Assembly (NCBI RefSeq): GCF_001854885.1 | Contig: NZ_MDDV01000007.1 | Location: forward strand, 62,001-126,000 | Origin: Ensifer sp. LCM 4579 | GTDB taxonomy: Bacteria > Pseudomonadota > Alphaproteobacteria > Rhizobiales > Rhizobiaceae | DNA: 64,000 nt | Direction: 5' to 3' | Part shown: one piece after another, positions 60,255-64,000 of the stretch | Numbering within the stretch: position 1 is the stretch's first letter | Layout of the letters: the number at the start of each line of letters is the position of its first letter | Position numbers and translations under genes: made by a program | The notes under the pieces: generated by a model | Seen by the model: only the letters and a program-made list of their open reading frames with translations | Told to the model about the DNA's origin: nothing | Databases searched by the model: none

Positions 60255-61372
60255 GCGCTGACTCTCCTCGGGCTATGCTTCGACGCACTGGCCTCGGTCC
60301 ACTCCTTGATGAGCCAGGCATGCAGGTCGCGCAGGCCTCTGCGCCAGTCCATGCGTGCTTTCCAGCCGACCGCCTTCTGAAGAGCCCGTGTGTCGGCCAC
60401 GAAGAACAATTGATCGCCTGCGCGCCAGTCGCTGCCGACCGTCGCCACCGGGCGGTTCGTCAACAGTTCGATCTCGTGAAGGACTTCATTGAGGCTGACT
60501 GCATTGACCGGTCCGCCGCCGAGGTTGAAAGCGCAGCCACCGAGCCGATCAATGGACTTCAGTACCGCCCGGTAGGCGGCGACGGCATCGCCGACATGCA
60601 GGATGTCGCGAACCTGCTTGCCGTCGCCGTAGATCGATATCGGCTCGCCCGCCAGCGCGCGAATGAGGAAATGCGCCACCCACCCCTGGTCTTCGGTACC
60701 GAATTGCCGGGGGCCGTAGACGCAGCTCATCCGCAGCACCGCCGTCGCGAGGCCATAGGATCTGGCATAGTCAAGCACATATTGATCCGCAACTCCTTTC
60801 GAGCAACCATAGGGCGTTCGCAAGTCGAGCGGTTGCGTCTCGCTCACACCGAGGCTTCGCACGGCTTCGTCGGCCGGCACATAACGGTTTCGCGCCTCAC
60901 GCAGCCTCATCTCCTCGAGCGTTCCGTAGACCTTGTTCGTGCTGGCGAAGATGACGGGCGGCCGACCGTAGCGACGCGCGGCCTCGAGTATGTTGAGCGT
61001 GCCCCTGGCATTCGTCTCGAAATCCTCGATCGGTCGCTGCAGACTGGTGGTGACAGCGGTCTGAGCCGCGAAATGGAAGACCGCCTTGGCGTCCTTGAGA
61101 ACGGGCTCTATCGCTGTTAGGTCGCGGATATCCGCAATCGCGGGATGCACGCTGCGGCCATGATTCCCCACCAGCCAGTCGAGATTGCGCTCGACGCCGG
61201 CGCGGCTGAGATTGTCAAGTATGACGACGTCCTCGCCCTCCTGCAGAAAGCTGTCCGCCAAATTGCAGCCGATAAAGCCGCTGCCGCCGACGACCACGAT
61301 CGCTTTCGCTTTCAGCGCCAAGGCAGGCGCCGCGAGGTCCGGCCTTGTGTTGTGCGGAGTTCTATCGCTCAT
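60251..61372 (-). CDS. CDP-paratose 2-epimerase-like SDR
   Basis: The start at 61372 (MSDRTPHNTRPD) overlaps the previous stop as ATGA. The 373-residue protein has the Rossmann motif VVGGSGFIGCNLADSF. The catalytic region TPYGCSKGVADQYVLDYARSYGL is strikingly like RfbE-type CDP-paratose/tyvelose epimerases, and YGPRQFGTEDQGWVAHFL supports this. The enzyme changes the stereochemistry of C2 in a nucleotide sugar. Its exact substrate is uncertain. Confidence 0.85.
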   Translation of the reverse strand: MSDRTPHNTRPDLAAPALALKAKAIVVVGGSGFIGCNLADSFLQEGEDVVILDNLSRAGVERNLDWLVGNHGRSVHPAIADIRDLTAIEPVLKDAKAVFHFAAQTAVTTSLQRPIEDFETNARGTLNILEAARRYGRPPVIFASTNKVYGTLEEMRLREARNRYVPADEAVRSLGVSETQPLDLRTPYGCSKGVADQYVLDYARSYGLATAVLRMSCVYGPRQFGTEDQGWVAHFLIRALAGEPISIYGDGKQVRDILHVGDAVAAYRAVLKSIDRLGGCAFNLGGGPVNAVSLNEVLHEIELLTNRPVATVGSDWRAGDQLFFVADTRALQKAVGWKARMDWRRGLRDLHAWLIKEWTEASASKHSPRRVSA

Positions 61373-62475
61373 ATCACCAGCCCTCGTGTCTCCAGGTGCC
61401 GCTTCATCTCGGCGCCACGATCGACTGCGCCGACGCTGCGAACCCAATCGACGAAGTCCGCAAGAGAATTCTCCAGCTTTCGGAGTGGCTCGAAGCCGAT
61501 GAGGTCATGCGCCTTGGCTATGTCGGCGAAGCAGTGGCGGATGTCGCCGGAACGGCCTTTTTTCATGATCTCGGGTTCGAGTTCGGGGACGCCCATTGCG
61601 TCTGCGAGCATCCGCGCAACATCGGCGATCGCGTAGGCCTGTCCGCTGCCGATGTTGATGACGTGGCCCGTCGCCTGCGGCTGCTCCAGCGCCAGACGAA
61701 AGCCACGCGCCACGTCTCGGACGTGAACGAAATCCCGCCTTTGCCGGCCGTCTTCGAAGACCATCGGCGCCTGTCCGTTGGCTAGACGCGAAGCGAAATT
61801 GGCAAGCACGCCGGTATAGGGATTGGAGAGTGCCTGGCCGGCGCCGAAAACGTTGAAGAGCCGCAGGGCCACGGCTTCCCTTTCATAAGCTTCGCCGAAG
61901 ATCAGCACCTGTCGTTCCTGGGTATATTTCGTCAGCGCGTAGATCGACGCGAGATCGACCGGCTTCTGCTCGTCCGTCGGCAAGGGGCTCAAAGGCTCTC
62001 CCTCCGGTCCGACCGGGTCCCAGGCGCCGCCCTTGACACGGTACTGCGACCGGCGGACATGTTGCAGTCGTTCGCCTGCCTCCGTCTGGTAGAGCCCCTC
62101 TCCATAGACGCTCATGGACGACGCAACGACAATTCGTCGGACGGGCAGTTCGATCATGGCCTCGAGCAGGACCGCCGTGCCGAGATCGTTGACACCGACA
62201 TAGCGGGCGATCTCGTACATCGATTGGCCGACACCGACTTCGGCGGCAAGATGAATGACGGAGTCGATGCCCCTCAGCGCGCGTCTGACTGCCTCCGGAT
62301 CGCGAATGTCGGCACGCTGCATATCGATGCCGTCGGGCATGGCGACATGCGCGTCCGCATGGACCTGCTCGTTGAGTGCGTCCAGGACGCGTACATCATA
62401 GTGTCTTGAAAGAAGCTCTTCGACCACATGGCGGCCGATAAATCCGCAACCCCCAGTAACTAGCACTTTTGCCAT
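61369..62475 (-). CDS. NAD-dependent sugar epimerase/dehydratase (extended SDR)
   Basis: The 368-residue protein begins MAKVLVTGGCGFIGRHVVEELL. It has HLAAEVGVGQSMYEIARYVGVND, VVASSMSVYGEG and the catalytic YALTK (SIYALTKYTQERQ). The long LYQTEAGERLQHVRRSQYRVKGGAW insertion before the active site is unusual for GalE-type enzymes. It is the first gene of the operon. A palindromic EcfG-like promoter lies 144 bases upstream. Confidence 0.88.
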   Translation of the reverse strand: MAKVLVTGGCGFIGRHVVEELLSRHYDVRVLDALNEQVHADAHVAMPDGIDMQRADIRDPEAVRRALRGIDSVIHLAAEVGVGQSMYEIARYVGVNDLGTAVLLEAMIELPVRRIVVASSMSVYGEGLYQTEAGERLQHVRRSQYRVKGGAWDPVGPEGEPLSPLPTDEQKPVDLASIYALTKYTQERQVLIFGEAYEREAVALRLFNVFGAGQALSNPYTGVLANFASRLANGQAPMVFEDGRQRRDFVHVRDVARGFRLALEQPQATGHVINIGSGQAYAIADVARMLADAMGVPELEPEIMKKGRSGDIRHCFADIAKAHDLIGFEPLRKLENSLADFVDWVRSVGAVDRGAEMKRHLETRGLVI

Positions 62476-62809
62476 ATCGCACCTGATTAGGACTCATCAG
62501 AGAGGGTGGTACAAAGCTTCAACCACCGTGCGCGGCAAATGTTCCTTCTTCTATGACTTCTTCTAAGACTTCTACTTAGCTTTTGGGGGAATTCGCGTCC
62601 TTGACACTCCAACGGCGGAACGGCGTTCTCACGCCGATGTTCCATCGCGGCCGAGCCCCCCGCAGGAACAAAAGAAGGAAAGATGAAGTTAACGGCGCGA
62701 GGGCAACCGAATGCCATTCTACAGCATGATGCGGCACGCACGCGATCCGATTTCATTTCGCCACCCGTCGTCCCGGGTCTGCCCGGTTCAACCGCAGGAG
62801 GAGGCAGGC
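62476..62809. other. Divergent promoter region of the second glycan operon
   Basis: This 334-base gap separates the minus-strand operon from the plus-strand dehydrogenase. It includes the palindromic EcfG-like site, the GAGGAGGCAGGC ribosome site before 62810, and a short AT-rich stretch (about 62535-62590). I see no further gene. Confidence 0.4.
62617..62643. promoter_or_regulatory. Bidirectional EcfG-like promoter (palindromic)
   Basis: On the minus strand GGAAC-N16-CGTT (62619-62643) matches the consensus exactly and points at the eight-gene operon. On the plus strand GGAAC-N16-TGTT (62617-62641) points at the dehydrogenase, one base off. The two sites overlap almost completely and also pair as a hairpin (GGCGT/ACGCC). 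Both readings may be real, or it may be a hairpin structure only. Confidence 0.55.
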
Positions 62810-63802
62810 ATGAACATCTCCATGAAGGCAGGAACCGATACGATGTCGGCCGCCGTCGTGACCGGCCCCGGCACGGTCCGGATCGAGACGCTGCCGCTGC
62901 CGCAGCCAGGCCCCGGGCAGGTCCGCGTCAGGCTGCAGGGTTGCGGAGTTTGCGCCTCCAACCTCGTACCCTGGTCCGGGCCCGAATGGATGCGCTTTCC
63001 GACCGAACCAGGTGCGCTTGGACACGAGGGATGGGGCGTGATCGATGCAATCGGCGAGGAGGTCGAGGATTTCAGGATCGGGGATCGGGTCGCCGCCCTC
63101 TCCTACCATGCCTATGCAACGCACGACATCGCCGAACAGACGGCGATCGCCCGCTTGCCCGCGGAACTTTCAAATGTCCCTTTCCCCGGTGAGCCGCTCG
63201 GCTGCGCCTTCAACATCTTCCGCCGCAGCGGGATCCAACCGGGGGAGACGGTGGCAATCATCGGCATCGGCTTCCTCGGCATTCTCCTCACACATCTCGC
63301 AAGTGCGGCAGGGGCGCGGGTGATCGCCATCTCACGGCGGCCCTTCTCGCTCGTTTCGGCGAAGCGAGCCGGCGCCAGCGAGGTGATCCCCATGGACGAT
63401 CACTGGCAGATCATCGAGAAGGTGAAAGACCTGACCGAGGGGCAGTTCTGCGACTGCGTCATAGAGGCGACGGGAAAGCAGTGGCCGCTCGATCTTGCCG
63501 GAGAACTGACGAAGGAACGCGGCCGGCTGATCGTGGCCGGGTATCACCAGGACGGCCCACGCCAGGTGAACATGCAGCTCTGGAACTGGCGCGGCCTCGA
63601 TGTGGTCAATGCGCATGAGCGCGATCCGGCCATCTATATGCGCGGCATATCCGAGGCGATCGAGGCGACCGCTGCCGGCCGCCTGTCACCCTCGCCGCTC
63701 TTCACCCACCGCTTTCCGCTGGGGGAGCTTGGCGCGGCACTGGACATCACCCGGGATCGTCCCGAAGGCTTCATCAAGGCGCTGGTGATCTGCGATGCAT
63801 GA
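62810..63802 (+). CDS. Zinc-dependent alcohol dehydrogenase-like (MDR) protein
   Basis: I place the start at ATG 62810 (MNISMKAGTDTMSAAVVTGPGTVRIE), after AGGAGGAGG. The 330-residue protein has zinc ligands in GCGVCASN and LGHEGWGVIDAIG, and a Rossmann half IIGIGFLGILLTHLASAAGARVIAIS. The four-Cys structural-zinc loop of classical alcohol dehydrogenases is not visible. It may be a dehydrogenase acting on a sugar or polyol. It overlaps the following gene. Confidence 0.85.
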   Translation: MNISMKAGTDTMSAAVVTGPGTVRIETLPLPQPGPGQVRVRLQGCGVCASNLVPWSGPEWMRFPTEPGALGHEGWGVIDAIGEEVEDFRIGDRVAALSYHAYATHDIAEQTAIARLPAELSNVPFPGEPLGCAFNIFRRSGIQPGETVAIIGIGFLGILLTHLASAAGARVIAISRRPFSLVSAKRAGASEVIPMDDHWQIIEKVKDLTEGQFCDCVIEATGKQWPLDLAGELTKERGRLIVAGYHQDGPRQVNMQLWNWRGLDVVNAHERDPAIYMRGISEAIEATAAGRLSPSPLFTHRFPLGELGAALDITRDRPEGFIKALVICDA

Positions 63803-64000
63803 CGCGCGCCTCGAACGAACCCGTCCCCGCATCGGCTTCCTGGGCGTTGGATGGATCGGGCTTGACCGTATGAGAGCGATCGTCGAATGCGGCGCCGTCG
63901 ATCCGTCCGCCATTGCCGATCCCTCCCCCGAAATGGTGGCGGCGGCGCGCGAACTGGCGCCGGATGCAAGAATCGCAGGGACCCTCGACGCGCTGCTCGA
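63795..64000 (+). CDS. Gfo/Idh/MocA-family oxidoreductase, 3' part missing
   Basis: Only the first 68 residues are visible. They read MHDARLERTRPRIGFLGVGWIGLDRMRAIVECGAVDPSAIADPSPEMVAAARELAP, a Rossmann start of NAD(P)-dependent sugar dehydrogenases. The ATG lies inside the end of the MDR gene with an eight-base overlap, so the pair is coupled. These proteins often oxidise or reduce sugars and inositols, which fits the glycan context. Confidence 0.8.
   Translation, partial: MHDARLERTRPRIGFLGVGWIGLDRMRAIVECGAVDPSAIADPSPEMVAAARELAPDARIAGTLDALL

Overview
The window looks like GC-rich alphaproteobacterial DNA, most probably Sinorhizobium/Ensifer or a close Rhizobiaceae relative. The reasons are the gene families (YtfQRT/YjfF-type and TRAP transporters, DUF982, EcfG/NepR-type stress regulators), the heavy use of ATGA start/stop overlaps, and a mosaic of short palindromic intergenic repeats of the kind seen in sinorhizobia. 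The mix of transport, surface-sugar and stress genes with no core housekeeping genes suggests a megaplasmid or chromid; this is inference. No rRNA, tRNA, CRISPR array or replication origin was recognised.

Layout. (1) 1-2.6 kb, minus: a carbohydrate ABC importer (binding protein, two permeases, the last cut by the window edge). (2) 3.4-8.7 kb, plus: a YtfQRT-YjfF-type sugar ABC importer with its own GntR/FadR-type regulator. (3) 8.8-14.3 kb, minus: a TRAP transporter for a probable 2-oxoacid, with an adjacent Cache-domain histidine kinase and NarL-type response regulator and a candidate operator between them. (4) 14.6-32.8 kb: an Fe(II)/2-oxoglutarate oxygenase followed by a surface-polysaccharide region with acyltransferase, pyruvyltransferase, secreted glycosidase, flippase, two GT2 glycosyltransferases and a nucleotide-sugar module (epimerases, aminotransferase, C-methyltransferase, cytidylyltransferase, PIG-L deacetylase). 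A palindromic mosaic and a 374-bp inverted-repeat-bounded element lie between two convergent genes here. (5) 33-51.3 kb: a stress island with UdgX, TreZ, GlgX, CBS-domain proteins, CsbD, a BON protein, topoisomerase IB, a PCMT-erythromycin esterase fusion and many small hydrophilic proteins. It surrounds an EcfG-type sigma gene and a short NepR-like gene. At least a dozen sites of the form GGAAC-N16/17-(C/G/T)GTT, the EcfG promoter signature, lie in front of these genes. (6) 51.6-53.8 kb: a rhodanese/ChrB-type protein and ChrA chromate transporter. (7) 53.9-64 kb: an eight-gene minus-strand operon for a second glycoconjugate (three epimerases, four glycosyltransferases, one methyltransferase), divergent from a dehydrogenase and an oxidoreductase. 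A palindromic site matching the EcfG signature in both directions lies between the two units.

Taken together, the window combines nutrient uptake, two surface-glycan factories and a general stress response regulon whose promoter signature can be read directly. The trehalose and glycogen genes (TreZ, GlgX) sit inside that regulon and share a divergent promoter region, which fits osmotic or desiccation protection. All functional assignments come from motifs and recalled family features; no database search was run.
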